Origin: Dioscorea cayenensis subsp. rotundata
Lineage: Eukaryota; Streptophyta; Magnoliopsida; Dioscoreales; Dioscoreaceae
Reading direction: 5' to 3'
DNA length: 64,000 bases
NCBI RefSeq assembly: GCF_009730915.1
Contig: NC_052477.1
Location: 2,878,611-2,942,610 of the forward strand
In this document: piece by piece, positions 1 to 12,512 of the stretch
How positions within the stretch are numbered: the stretch's first letter is position 1
How the letters are laid out: each line of letters starts with the position of its first letter
The notes under the pieces: generated by a model
Told to the model about the DNA's origin: nothing
Databases searched by the model: none
Seen by the model: the letters and a program-made list of their open reading frames with translations, nothing else
Translations under genes and position numbers: made by a program

Positions 1-893
1 GAGCAAAACTTAAGTACTTAACAAAGGGGTGGAGAATAATGTTAAAGTTAAGAAGTTTGGAATATAATTTGTACCTATTATTCTTTTTGTTGTGAGATTT
101 TATAAAGTTAATCGAGAAAATAGTTGAAGTTATTTTTCATAAAAGAGAATGTCAAAATTAATAGGAAATTCATGAGTTATTTTAGAATCATGGAAAAGTA
201 AATATGCGTAACAAGCTTGATAATAATAAATAAATAAACTTTGTAATTAATATTCATCCAATTTTTGTGCATATATATGAGACTAAACACTACAAAGCAG
301 TATAGATCAATGATGTACACACGAATAGAGAATTAATTGTTCAATCGATGCATTCTCACCTAGTGATATGAGGCTTTGCTACAAACTCTACACTCATAAC
401 TAAAGATATATATACCATCAGTTATGTCCAAAGAAACTTAAATTCGGGACTATTAAATTTTCATACACGTAACTGTTTTTATAATGGAGCTATACTACAT
501 TGGGTTATGAACCCTTTTACTTTATTGCGCATATAAGTTGATAAAATCTTTGTTATTCTATTCATATTAGTTTTCAAAAATAAAATATCAGATTAGTCAC
601 ATGCTAATGTTATGAACTACATATCATTATTTAGTCACATTCATGGTCAAGTAATGAACTTTATATTTTTCATAGCATTTGAAAATTTACTTGAAGTTTA
701 CTAACAGTATTCATACATAATGATAATATAGAAGCCCATTCAACATGATGGTATGTTGGTAATGCTTATACAAATAATAAAATAGAAATTTTATATATAT
801 TGATAAATGTGACAAACACATATAGATTCAGGGATGTATACATAAGAGTAATAATAGTCCATCCACATACCCTCATTTGACCGATATAGGAAA

Positions 894-932
<39 letters not shown>

Positions 933-2380
933 ATTATCTTATATTTCAAAATCAAATTATTGGAGAATATATCCAGCATACAAAGATATGCCAAAAGGGT
1001 TTGACTAGGAAATTGGACCATTGGACACCAACTATTAAGGTCATGCGGGGACCTCCTTTCATTCTCTATGGCCATTATGCTAGTGCATTTTCAAAGTGTT
1101 TTCCCTTTTCTATAATATATATATATATATATATATTAATTATTATATATAGTTATATTTACTTATATATCCTTACAAATGGTTCTTTATAATTAACATA
1201 ATTTTTTTAACTAAAATCAACTTAAATTTTATTTAAAAAAATTAAATTTTCACATTGTTAGAGTACTAGTATATACATATACATATATTTTGTATATGCT
1301 AGTGTTCATACATGCTACATATCCTTTTTGCTTTTTCAGGGCTAGATGAGTAAAAAATGGTGTTTATGAGGGGTATATGAGTAATTATGTACTTTTAAAA
1401 GGATATGCAAACATGGATGTGCATTTTTATATAGCATGGGCATAAAGATGAGGCAATAACAAGTGTCACATTCTCTTGCAACTCAAACCAAATAAGTCCA
1501 ATTGCAAACTCTCTCAGACTTTTTTGTCAACAAGTTGTTATCCATTGAGATTCCCAATTCCTAATTCCCAATTGGACATCATGGTATCCCTTTTGTGATC
1601 TTCATGCCATAGACTCATCCATTCAATTCCTTTTAAAAATAAAAATAAAATAATTTATGTTTAAAAAAAAAGAAAAGAAAAGAGTTTTATAACTTTTATG
1701 CAATGAGTGCGCATGAGGGCGAGATTCAAAATCTTACTCACCTAATACTATTTATGTACCCTATATTAGCACATAATACTATTTATTAATACTATTTGCA
1801 TATTTTTGTGTGTTTTATTCCCAAAAAAATTGTATTTTTTGCACCTCCGAATTATATAACAAGGTCTTTATTCTTAGATAAGTTAATCATAACTAGGACA
1901 TTTACGTAATTATCTATTTTTTTTAATATATCTTATCATTTTTTTCAAAAATATATATATATACAATAATATATATAATAATAATAATGTTAGTGTAATA
2001 ATATGCAATAAAGTCGATAAATCATGTCATCATATTTTGCGGATCAAAATAAAATAAAATATAGCAAGATTGAGTACATCATTTTTTTTAAATATAAATA
2101 AATAAAATAAATGTTTCTAGCAATATATTTCTTTATTGCAGACTCTAAATTTATAATTAAGTGTTATTTAATATAATATATTAAACTGATTATTTTAATT
2201 AGTTATTGATGAAAGAGTAGAGTATAAATATGATTATATTCTCTGCCTTCTGTTTTTTAGTTATTCTTTTCACACACTATTATATTCACCGTGATATCGC
2301 TAGCATTCCTAATGATGAATTAATGTTCGATACTAACTCCTTGACTAAATAAAACATTGTCAATCTCATAGAAGCGTAGT
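1..2380. other. AT-rich intergenic DNA, no gene seen
   Basis: No open frame with recognisable protein content. It holds (TA)n tracts near 897-930 and 1115-1136. The short open frames here encode Ile-Tyr runs from TA repeats and are not genes. Confidence 0.7.
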
Positions 2381-2420
2381 TTGTCGGCCATTAGTTGACC
2401 TCTTTTGTGTGTGGGTGATA

Positions 2421-2578
2421 GGTATGAATGTACATATATATGCAATATTATATGTCTAAAGGTATATATGAGTGGTATGTATGAGAGGTATGTATGAATG
2501 GTATATGTACATATGTATGTAAGATTATATGTCTAAAGGTATGTATGAGTGGTTTGTATGAGAGGTATGTATGAATGG
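2421..2578. repeat. Two-copy tandem repeat (about 80 bp)
   Basis: Two adjacent copies of a segment containing ttatatgtctaaaggtat followed by alternating gtatgagtg, gtatgagag and gtatgaatg words. Copy 1 is about 2421-2502 and copy 2 about 2503-2578, with a few substitutions. It lies just upstream of, or inside the 5' part of, the LTR relic. Confidence 0.6.
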
Positions 2579-2599
2579 GTATCTTACCTTCTTTGGAGG

Positions 2600-2994
2600 T
2601 TATTTATTAACTTACTCTGGAGATTACTTATTATAGTTAAAATAGTGTCAAACCCTATACATTAGGTTAGGGTTATTAGGTTTTGATTAATAAATCCATG
2701 TAATATAAAATAATATATAAGTCAAAACTTACTCCTACGTAGGATGACTTAGTGGTATAGTTTGTCATAGTATTCTATTCTTCTATATAAGTAGACACCT
2801 TGTAACCATTTTGAAGTACGAATGAAAGAGATAAGTTTTTGGTAAATAGATTTTGTACTCTAGCTCTTGTTCTATCATCCTCTCCATAAACCCGTAATCT
2901 TCTTTTCCTTGCCTTTCCCTACTCCAATCACTAACCCTCCACAACCCTATAGTTGTAAAAGAGTCAAAACCCCATCTACAGTGGTACCAGAGCC
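2600..2994 (+). mobile_element. Copia-type LTR 3' part plus primer binding site (relic)
   Basis: The LTR-like stretch has a TATA box (tctatataagtag, about 2782-2794) and ends in ctaca at 2980. One base later comes tggtaccagagcc (2982-2994). This matches, with one change, the primer binding site complementary to the 3' end of initiator tRNA-Met (tggtatcagagc) that is typical of plant Ty1/Copia elements. The left LTR border is not defined. No gag or pol reading frame follows and no second LTR copy is visible, so this is a truncated relic. The terminus and PBS are seen; the superfamily is inferred. Confidence 0.6.
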
Positions 2995-3288
2995 AGTAAG
3001 GTAAAGATATGGAGGGGTAAAAACCCTTTATTAGGGCTTCTTTTCTCTGAAACCATGCAATTTTAAATATGAAGTTTATATTTTTCTTTACATACCTTAA
3101 GAATATATGCTTTTATGTTCACTTAGCAAGAGTTTCATAAATCTTGTGCTTTATCGAGTAACATGACTCTTTTTAAGACAAGATGAGGTGTTGATTATTT
3201 CTCTCAAGTAGTGAGTGGCCGCTTGATGGGCAGGGACCCGTGTTAACCTTGTTTTTTGTTTGGCCATTAACTTTCAATATGATTTTTA

Positions 3289-3357
<69 letters not shown>

Positions 3358-4765
3358 CCAAAACACAATAAAAATATGGGAATTAAAAGTTTTTTAATTT
3401 AAAAAATATTTTTTATTAAGATTATTCCATTTATTAAAGTGAATAAAAGATGCATTGAATCTAGACTAATGCCTTTCAAATCACTTCTTCAACCCTTTAA
3501 AGTGAAATACAAACATTTGTATAAAGATTCAATGAAGCAAAATGCAAGTGATATGTTCTACACACACACACACACATGAAAAAAAAAAGGAATTAAAATA
3601 TACTAAAAAAAAGTGACAATTAACCTATTATAATATGGGCAAAATATTTTTAGGTTTTATATTAAGTTATATTTTAATATTGTAAGTTATAATAATTATT
3701 TGTAAACTACGTGGTTATTTTCGAAATGCAGTTATCTATATAAATATTATGATTATACCCTCAAGAAAGTTATATGAGAGAATAGAAATTTCAAGATATA
3801 TAAATTAGGGGTTTAAAGAGAGGCCATTTTTTAAAAAAAATTAGTAAAATAATTAAATGTAATAACTTGTGATTAATTACAAGATTGAGGTGCATGAATA
3901 AATAAAAATCTTGAAATTTTCATTAATACATATGAAACTAGAAATTTATAGATATGTTAACACCTTTTAACTGATTGGTATTGGGTTCCGAGCAGAGCAT
4001 AGACCATTTATTTTTTTGGAAAAAAAATTATTTCAAATTTTAGCTCACATAAAATGAGGGCACAAGTGGGTACGATATTAAAACTTCACATGTGCATGCT
4101 TGTCAAATATATATATATATATACTTCAAATTTGGACTCAATCTTTCATAAGAGAAATTTTATCATTTTCAAGAATATTTTAAACAAATGAATAAAAATT
4201 AAAGACAAATTAAGTTAAGAAAAAGAAGGAAATGGTATCAAATATATGCAAAAAGCCAAGCTATGATGTTTGTTAATGATTTAATGAACAAAAGAAGATA
4301 TAATGAACAAAAGAAAGCGCAGGTAGGAAACTAAACAAGATTTGCAAAGTTTGTTTTGGTCCTACAATATTGCAAACAGTGATTTATTTATTTATCAAAG
4401 GAATATAATTTTCTTATAATAACATCTAATTGATCAAATCAAAATAGTGAAAATATAACTAAGAATGTCCAAACTTGGGATTGGGTGTGGTAAACACTGT
4501 TTTAAAACCGATCTAAGCCAAAAGGGGAAGATGAGAGTAATGGAGGTGCTCGTCAGGACTAGGGTTTTTTATAATGAGAAGAAAAAGTTAATAACTTAAT
4601 AATTTTTATTTAGTGTTTTTTTTTTACAAAATTGTCAAGTAAAATCAGTGACATGGGAATGTGTAAAGTTAGTATTCAAACCTATCTTTTCAGCAAAAAT
4701 ATAAACACCATACACAGAGGAGCCACATACCAATAGACCAACATGTCATTAGTTTATTTAGTGAA
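2995..4765. other. AT-rich intergenic DNA
   Basis: No gene seen. Contains a (TA)n microsatellite of about 60 bp (3290-3353), a short (AC)n run (3560-3576) and another (TA)n run near 4109-4121. Confidence 0.65.
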
Positions 4766-4774
4766 CATATATAT

Positions 4775-5045
4775 AGAGAGAGGACCGGTAATCTAGGGAC
4801 GTCTCTAGATCTCAAATCTAGGGAAATCTAAGGACGTCCACAATAGGTGTCGGATGATAATCCGACAGCTATGATCTTCATAAACAGTGCAAAACGCGTT
4901 CTATAGTTTCGAAAAATAGTCGTGAATAATAAAAAGGTGTGTAGTACTTATATAAACAAACAACCATTGAATAGTGATCCAACGGCTGTAAAAGAAACAC
5001 CACTGTAGAATAGTAATCTAGGAACATCCCTAGATTACCATTTCC
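4775..5045 (+). mobile_element. (TA)n-flanked non-autonomous element, copy I
   Basis: About 270 bp lying between TA runs. The ends form an inverted pair: ggtaatctagggacgtctct at 4787-4806, and near 5020-5042 a stretch whose complement reads ggtaatctagggatgttcct. Each end is itself nearly palindromic around a ctag core. The interior carries ataatccgacagct, cgcgttctat, tatataaacaaacaaccatt and tgatccaacggctg, all found again in copy III (63.6 kb) in the opposite orientation. No coding capacity. The class is uncertain; insertion into TA microsatellites recalls rice Micron elements. Confidence 0.6.
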
Positions 5046-5058
5046 TATATATATATAT

Positions 5059-5306
5059 AGAGAACCCATCATTTAGGGACATCCCTAGATTTGAAATTTA
5101 TGGATGTCACAAGAAATTACCTGATAAGAATCCAGACTGGCTATTATCATTTTAAACAAAGAGAAAACTACGCTCTACAAATGTCAGTCAAAGAATCATA
5201 AAACGAAAAAAGTCATGCAGAGGTTTATATAATAAATAACCGCTGGATGATGATCCAACGGTCAGATTTAAAAACATCCCTTTATTTTTACCTAGATAAT
5301 CTTTTT

Positions 5307-5309
<3 letters not shown>
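5059..5309 (+). mobile_element. (TA)n-flanked element, copy II
   Basis: Second copy directly after copy I, separated by a short TA run (5045-5058) and followed by a 40-bp TA tract (5309-5351). Shares the left-end hairpin word (tagggacatccctagat), the interior gtttatataataaataacc and gatgatccaacggtc in the same orientation as copy I, but is more diverged elsewhere. Confidence 0.55.
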
Positions 5310-5351
<42 letters not shown>

Positions 5352-5354
<3 letters not shown>

Positions 5355-6883
5355 ATAAAAAATACAAAGCAGGGTAGGCCAAGAGAGTCATTCAAAACTG
5401 CGAGGCAAAAATCATATAAAAGGAAATCTAGGTTCTGTACAGAAATAACAATGGTTCTGGACTAGCCCAATTCCAATATTTATTAACTTTAAAATTGGTT
5501 TTCTAATCAACAAAAATACTAGCTTTAATTTTGACATAAAGACTAATAAATTTTTATGGTAAAATAAATGCAAGTTTAGTCGCACACATTACTATCAACC
5601 ATTAATAATTGATTAATTCTTCTATCAGAAAAATGCACATAAGTTGAAGAGTTTCATTTTTCATAGTATTCCCAAAAATTTAAGGCGTTATATATCTATA
5701 GAAATGTCAATGTATTTGATAGCAAGTTAATTAAATTCACAAACTTTAATCAAATATTTTGATTTGAAGGTTGAACTTCCGTGTTATATAGAGCAATTGT
5801 TTTATCAAGTCTGTCTCACAAGTCACAAGTCTATCTAATAAAACAATACTAAAGATAAACTATGATATTTTTTTTTTTATCATTTTCACTTGTATCACTA
5901 TCAAACCCTTAAAGTGTCCATGATAATAACAAATAGAATTTGTCATTCAAAAGATAGGACTAAACTTGTCTGATTGGATGTATTACTTGTTTTTAATGCA
6001 AACTTTTATTAAGAAACAGCAACATTTTCCTACTCAAGTTAATTATAAATTGTGCAAGAAAGATATTTCAAGTCATATTTTTATCATTTTCATATAATTG
6101 GTAATGAAGTGACAAATGATATATAAATATATTCTGCCTTTAACTTACAAATAAAAACATTTCATTCATTTTTATAAGGTAAATTATCTTGAGTAGATAG
6201 ATCATTTTCATTACTCAACTTTAATTTATCTTTAATTTGTGTTCGCTGAGATGGTATCAAAAAGATTACGGAGTGAATTTGATGATATATACGCCGGATT
6301 TGTCACATTAACACCCATTTAGTGTGTTATCTACATACGTAAATATAACAAATCATCAAAAGAGGTCACGTGGCCACTCTTACTCGAACATCAATAAAAA
6401 TAGCTCAGCGACTCTATATAATAACACAATATATCCACATATCGCAGATGACGTGAGAAATCCAGGGTGTCGTATCATAATAAATCCGTATATACGTCAT
6501 CAAATTCTCCTCAACTCGATACCCTTTAGCAAAAATAATACAAAATTGAATCACGATCACTCAAAAAATAAAAATGACCATAATACAATACTCACCCAAA
6601 CAATTTACTCTGCTTTTTATCAATAACTATTATTTATATTATAAATTATTATTATTATAAATAATAACTACTATCAACCGATTTGGGTCTAGCATCAAGT
6701 GAATGTTCAAGTGAATGTTCAGTCAAAACAAACACTCTAAAAATATATTTTCTTATAAAAATTTACAAACATTCTAGAATGTATATTTTTATAAGAATTT
6801 TCACGGTTTCATCCTATACTAGTTTAGAATTCATAACTCTTAACAAACTAGTGAGTCAAAGACCTACTATATACTACTACTAC

Positions 6884-6916
<33 letters not shown>

Positions 6917-7250
6917 TATTTATTTATTTATTTTGACAATATAGACAAGATATCCTATACTCCCTCCCACAGAAGTAAAATATCTCGCCATACACTAAAT
7001 TAAAATAACATGCATAACCCTAAATTTATAAATTTAACCTCGACCCGACCCTGAACCCAAACCCAAACCATAGACCGCCCTAAGCCCAATAAAAAGCCCG
7101 TTTTCACTTAGACCGCCAACGCCCAATTCCCTAACACACAAACTACCCGAACTAAACTAAACCCAAACGGGCCAAGCCCAAACCAATAGAAAAAGCCCAC
7201 CTTTCTCCTACTTCCCAACTCCCCAAACCTCAAACTCCAAGCATCACCAC
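5352..7250. other. AT-rich intergenic DNA with a small inverted repeat
   Basis: No gene seen. A 14-bp direct repeat (tcaagtgaatgttc twice, about 6699-6726) precedes an imperfect inverted repeat of about 55 bp centred on tctaga near 6775. A (TAA)n run lies at 6886-6915. From 7020 the composition becomes C-rich on this strand (cccaaaccc and gggcc words), the promoter-like region of the broken gene that follows. Confidence 0.6.
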
Positions 7251-7253
7251 TGG

Positions 7254-7262
7254 CTATAAATA
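7254..7262 (+). promoter_or_regulatory. TATA box of the decayed desiccation-related gene
   Basis: ctataaata lies 47 bp before the ATG at 7309, in a C-rich stretch with gggcc-type words upstream. Position and sequence fit a plant TATA box, so the pseudogene still carries its promoter. No transcription start can be read from sequence. Confidence 0.45.
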
Positions 7263-7308
7263 ACCCTAGTTTTTCTCAGAAGCATTTCAACAAACAACCT
7301 CACAGGTC

Positions 7309-8881
7309 ATGGCCTTGTATAAAAACTCACCTTTTTCTTTCTAGCTTTCTTCTTCATCTCTCCCTGCTTGCCTTTCAGCCTTTCAAGCTCAATCCCAAGT
7401 GCGAGCCTGCGCCGCCGATCATCCCTCGTCGCGGTGTACCCCACCGACGTGGATCTTATCCAGTTTGCGTTGAATTTGGAGTATATGGAGACGGATTGGT
7501 TCCTTTTTGGAGCTAATGGCCGGGGACTTGATTCTGTAGCGCCGGAGCTGGTATGGGTGGTCCGCCGCCGATTGGCGCGCGCAAGGCCAAGCTGGATCCG
7601 GTGACGCAGAGGATCATCGCTGAGTTTGGGTACCAAGAAGTCGGCCATTTGAGGTTGGTCACTGGCTTTTATATATATATATATATAGTTTTCGTTGATT
7701 TTTGGTAATTTAGTCCCTGAGATTTTTGCGAAATCTTTTTGTTTTTTGTCCATATCTACCTCAGAAAAACTTCATATTTGCGTGAAGTGCATCTGAGAGG
7801 AGAAGTTGTTTGCATAACAGTCCCTGAGATTTAGTGAAATCTTGTGGGGTTTTATTTTTAAAGTATTTTAGCATCTTATTTATTTTTATTTTTTAATGAG
7901 CCCTACGAAAAGTGAGGTTTTTTTTTGCATGTTAATTCTTAAATTTTTAGTGAAATTTACATAATCTTATTATTGCAGACAACTTTAACGGCGGGTCATT
8001 CCACGCGACTTCATCAATCGCTTCAATTCGAAATGTCGCCCATTATAATCACTCAACGGCGATATAACAATCTATCGAGGTATGAATATTTCTGATTTTT
8101 ACCTTAAATTTATTATTATTGTATTAATAAGAAAAATAAATGTTATTTAGTTTCTATTAGTTTGTGTTTAATATCTATATATATATATGCACCCATAAAC
8201 TAAAAACTATGAATGAATAATAAAATGAAAAATAAATATTACTTTATGGTTTTCCATTTTTTCTCAACTTTTCAAATATATATAAAAACATGGTGCTTAA
8301 ATATTTCAATTTATTGTTGATTGATATGTTTAATTGTGAAAAATTTAGTGGATAATAAATATTCCCACCAATTTTACAGGGCTATAAAAATCAACGGTTG
8401 GAGGGTTCCTCAAGGCCACTGATTGATCTGGAGCAGTCACAATTTTGTAAAAGATATTTGATGATGCTGTTGGATTTCATCTGAACCCTCCATTTGATCC
8501 ATATCTAAACAGCATCACCATTGCATTTGTTAGCCTCCTACGTCATACCATACGTAGGTCTGGTGGGGATACATGGGTACCAACCCCAACATTAATGATT
8601 CCTCTCTAAACGAGTAAGAATATTATACTATATATATATATATATATATTAAAAGATCATTTAGGTAAGTCGTTTGCGATTTTAAATCTAATGACGTTTT
8701 AAATTTAAACGTCGATGCATCATCCGATAGACTGATTGCTTTATATAAACACGCATATACCGCTCATAATCACCGTAGAACACCGCAGTAACGCGGCTTA
8801 CTATTTATGACTAGAGGATAAGTTAGTTGCCGATGTGTATTCGACTCATAATAATCCCTACGATCTGAAAATCTAAGACGC

Positions 8882-8919
<38 letters not shown>

Positions 8920-9080
8920 ATCAGTGTCGTCTACAAGCATTATTTATAAACACAATTATACAGTTTATCATATAGTATACAATCGTTAAATTAAAATTTA
9001 ACAATTAATATGAGCATCCATAAATTTTCAATTTATCAATGTTCGTAAATGATACATATTTATATATATTATATTTATTA

Positions 9081-9121
<41 letters not shown>

Positions 9122-10169
9122 TAAATTTTGTAATTATATATACATATAACTTTATCCCAGTTTCTGTTCTTATAATGTATCTCCCAACTGTTAATAAATA
9201 TACTGGTACCATGGGCATATACAACTCAATATATTATTCAATAATTAAATTAAATATAGGAATAACTTTTTCATCAAAACAGATAAATAGAGAGTATTTT
9301 CAGTGGTTTACAGAGATACGATTATATTATATTTTACATGATAATTACTATACACTAGAGTTAACTCGCTTTTTCTATACTATATTGAGAAAAATTGAGA
9401 ATAAAATGTTTTATTAAAAATATTATTATATATATAATTTTTACTATAAAGAGATTCCACATGTATATAGAGTATATCTAAACTTAAAGTGAAAATTAAA
9501 TACTAAATAATTATAAGAAAATAAACAAAATTTAAATTTTCGAAATCAGAAAAATAGCTGATTTTTAAAATTTTATTTATAAATCCAAATTAAATTTAAA
9601 AATTACATCTTTACTACATGCTAGAAATCATGTCAGGGTTGTTTCACCATTCTATTAAAAATAATGAGACTATACGGATTCAAGAAACAAGGACTAAAAT
9701 GTACAAGTTACAAAACTACATCACTCAGAATTAAAATATACAAGGACCTTTTGAGATAGTATATATACATGCTAATCCATAATATGTATGCAGTTGCTAG
9801 CAGGATTACTAGGAGTGGAAGCAGGGCAAGGATGCAGTGATAAGGAGCATGTTATATGAGAAGGCATTTGAGAAGGTGAAACCATACAACTACACGTGGC
9901 TGAATTACGGTGAAAATCTCCGAGCTAAGGGAACAAGCTCGCAATGTGGGATGGAAGATGAAGGTGTATTGTGCTACCTGAGCTCGGAGCAGAGCGCCGG
10001 ACGACGAGCAATGTTTTATCGGCCGATGCCGATTCATTGTCGTGTAGTCGGACACAGGCCGAGATACTGTGGTGATGGTACCGGAGATGAGCACAAGCCT
10101 GGTGGGTTCTTGCCCAAGGGTGGAATGGTACCATTGCAAGAGCTTCCTCAAATTCTCATCACCATGTGA
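7309..10169 (+). pseudogene. Decayed desiccation-related protein (PCC13-62-like, ferritin-like domain)
   Basis: Three blocks match the plant PCC13-62 family once frame changes are allowed, and they keep plausible splice sites. Exon 1 (7309-7653) includes DLIQFALNLEYMETDWFLF and GLDSVAPELV, then after a frame change GARKAKLDPVTQRI and EFGYQEVGHLR. Exon 2 (8380-8613) includes VGG, RPLIDLE, FDDAVGFHLNPPFDPYLNSI and ASYVIPYVGLVG, each in a different frame. Exon 3 (9794-10169) includes LLAGLLGVEAGQ, DAVIRSMLYEKAFEKVKPYN, RTQAEIL and GTGDEHKPGGFLPKGG. At least six frame breaks and several in-frame stops, including one 11 codons after the ATG, prevent a full product. The intact protein is a secreted ferritin-like helical protein induced by drying. 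Long neighbouring genes show no such breaks, so decay is more likely than poor assembly, but the adjacent gap keeps the second option open. Confidence 0.82.
8650..8884. mobile_element. Diverged (TA)n-flanked element, copy IV, in pseudogene intron 2
   Basis: A 235-bp segment between TA runs (8627-8650 and 8886-8912) with words recalling copies I-III: tttaggtaagtcg and ctgaaaatctaagacg at the ends, catcatccgatag and ctttatataaacacgc inside. Membership is inferred from flanks, length and weak similarity. Confidence 0.35.
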
Positions 10170-10272
10170 TCTGAGTCATCTTTCTATTATTATTATATTA
10201 TTATCATTCAAAACTTTTCTTCTTCTCATAAGAATAGTGACTTGATTGAATAAAGAGTGTGATCTGTGAGGT

Positions 10273-11272
10273 NNNNNNNNNNNNNNNNNNNNNNNNNNNN
10301 NNNNNNNNNNNNNNNNNNNNNNNNNNNNNNNNNNNNNNNNNNNNNNNNNNNNNNNNNNNNNNNNNNNNNNNNNNNNNNNNNNNNNNNNNNNNNNNNNNNN
10401 NNNNNNNNNNNNNNNNNNNNNNNNNNNNNNNNNNNNNNNNNNNNNNNNNNNNNNNNNNNNNNNNNNNNNNNNNNNNNNNNNNNNNNNNNNNNNNNNNNNN
10501 NNNNNNNNNNNNNNNNNNNNNNNNNNNNNNNNNNNNNNNNNNNNNNNNNNNNNNNNNNNNNNNNNNNNNNNNNNNNNNNNNNNNNNNNNNNNNNNNNNNN
10601 NNNNNNNNNNNNNNNNNNNNNNNNNNNNNNNNNNNNNNNNNNNNNNNNNNNNNNNNNNNNNNNNNNNNNNNNNNNNNNNNNNNNNNNNNNNNNNNNNNNN
10701 NNNNNNNNNNNNNNNNNNNNNNNNNNNNNNNNNNNNNNNNNNNNNNNNNNNNNNNNNNNNNNNNNNNNNNNNNNNNNNNNNNNNNNNNNNNNNNNNNNNN
10801 NNNNNNNNNNNNNNNNNNNNNNNNNNNNNNNNNNNNNNNNNNNNNNNNNNNNNNNNNNNNNNNNNNNNNNNNNNNNNNNNNNNNNNNNNNNNNNNNNNNN
10901 NNNNNNNNNNNNNNNNNNNNNNNNNNNNNNNNNNNNNNNNNNNNNNNNNNNNNNNNNNNNNNNNNNNNNNNNNNNNNNNNNNNNNNNNNNNNNNNNNNNN
11001 NNNNNNNNNNNNNNNNNNNNNNNNNNNNNNNNNNNNNNNNNNNNNNNNNNNNNNNNNNNNNNNNNNNNNNNNNNNNNNNNNNNNNNNNNNNNNNNNNNNN
11101 NNNNNNNNNNNNNNNNNNNNNNNNNNNNNNNNNNNNNNNNNNNNNNNNNNNNNNNNNNNNNNNNNNNNNNNNNNNNNNNNNNNNNNNNNNNNNNNNNNNN
11201 NNNNNNNNNNNNNNNNNNNNNNNNNNNNNNNNNNNNNNNNNNNNNNNNNNNNNNNNNNNNNNNNNNNNNNNN
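10273..11272. other. Assembly gap of exactly 1000 N
   Basis: A placeholder-sized run of N. It lies between the decayed desiccation gene and the first visible exon of BTAF1, so it probably hides the BTAF1 promoter and first coding exon(s). The true gap length is unknown. Confidence 0.95.
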
Positions 11273-12512
11273 AAAAAGTATTCTGGTACAGTTTGTGTGT
11301 GCAATTCTGGGATTTATTTATTTTTGTTCTAGTTTTCATTTATCAAATGTGGTAGTTTCTTCAATTTATTTTGAGAATGATGGGGCATGAGACAATTGAT
11401 AGTGTTATAGTTGGTATGCACAAGTGGATAAGTACGTGTGTCCTATTTAACTGTCACTGAAAAGTAATTCTGTTAGTTAATCTTAACAGTGGCTTTTCAA
11501 TAAATGTTTTGATTATATACTTATTATGGTTGGTTTGAGATAGTGTAACTAGGCATATTTCAATGACTTTTCTAATTTTGACTATGACTTAAATATGCAT
11601 CATCCTCACTTTTTATATGTGCTTATTAAGTAAAATTGTGAAGTCATTGTTTCCTCAATTATATATAATATATTATGCTCTGGGAATCTTTTGCTAGGAA
11701 ATAAACAACCACTATGCTGCTAGTTTTATCTTGAGTGCATGGTCCAAGCAATTAGTATTTACACAAATTTTGAATCCATCCTATACTTATTACGGTTTTG
11801 TTTGAGAAGTAATGTAACTAGGCATATTTTAGGAACCTTCTAATTTAATTCGACTTCCATATGCATTATCCTCAATTTTTGTGCATACTGCAAATAAAAT
11901 TACAAAATCACTGTTCCCCAAATTTATCTGTATTTCTTTTATATTGGGAGAATCTTTTGTTGGGAGATAAATGACCATTATGCATAGAAGGTTGGTGACA
12001 AATTTTACTTTTTGTATTTTCATATATTGTATATTTAAAGTTTTTGCAGACATAAGAGTTATTGCAAACATTTTAGTAATTCAGCAAATTTAATTACCTT
12101 TTTCTTAGAAATATTATTATTTTAATCTTACTAGTGTGATGCATCCTTATCATCAATACTAAAATTTCCCCCTTTCTACTGTAGATTGTTTAACTAATTT
12201 CCCCAAACCAGATTTCATAACCAACTCCTACCACTCTCCTGCTAACTGGCCATAATTTTAAAAATTTATGGTTACCTCAAATTATGAGAGAAAGGCAAAA
12301 CATGAATTTTCAAGTTTTAGACATATATATATATGTGTGTGTGTGTGTGTGAATTTTGAATGTGAAAATTTTCTGTCCATCATTCTCGACCAGACAATTT
12401 AAAGTACTATAATTAAAATCTTAGGGCATGTACAACTCTTGGTATTGTATTTTACTCCATGCCCGATTCTTGTGCTAGAAATTTGACTTGTTTTTGTTAA
12501 CATTAATGTGTG

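Noticed and set aside
791-1192. Open frames rich in Ile-Tyr
   Set aside because: They are translations of (TA)n microsatellites. The same holds for those near 3173-3361, 5247-5465, 9049-9417 and 36143-36524.
9837-10169. A 110-codon open frame as a standalone small gene
   Set aside because: It has no ATG at its start and is one frame through exon 3 of the broken PCC13-62-like gene; neighbouring frames hold the missing family motifs.
10176-11390. Open frames across the N run
   Set aside because: They exist only because N codons are not read as stops.
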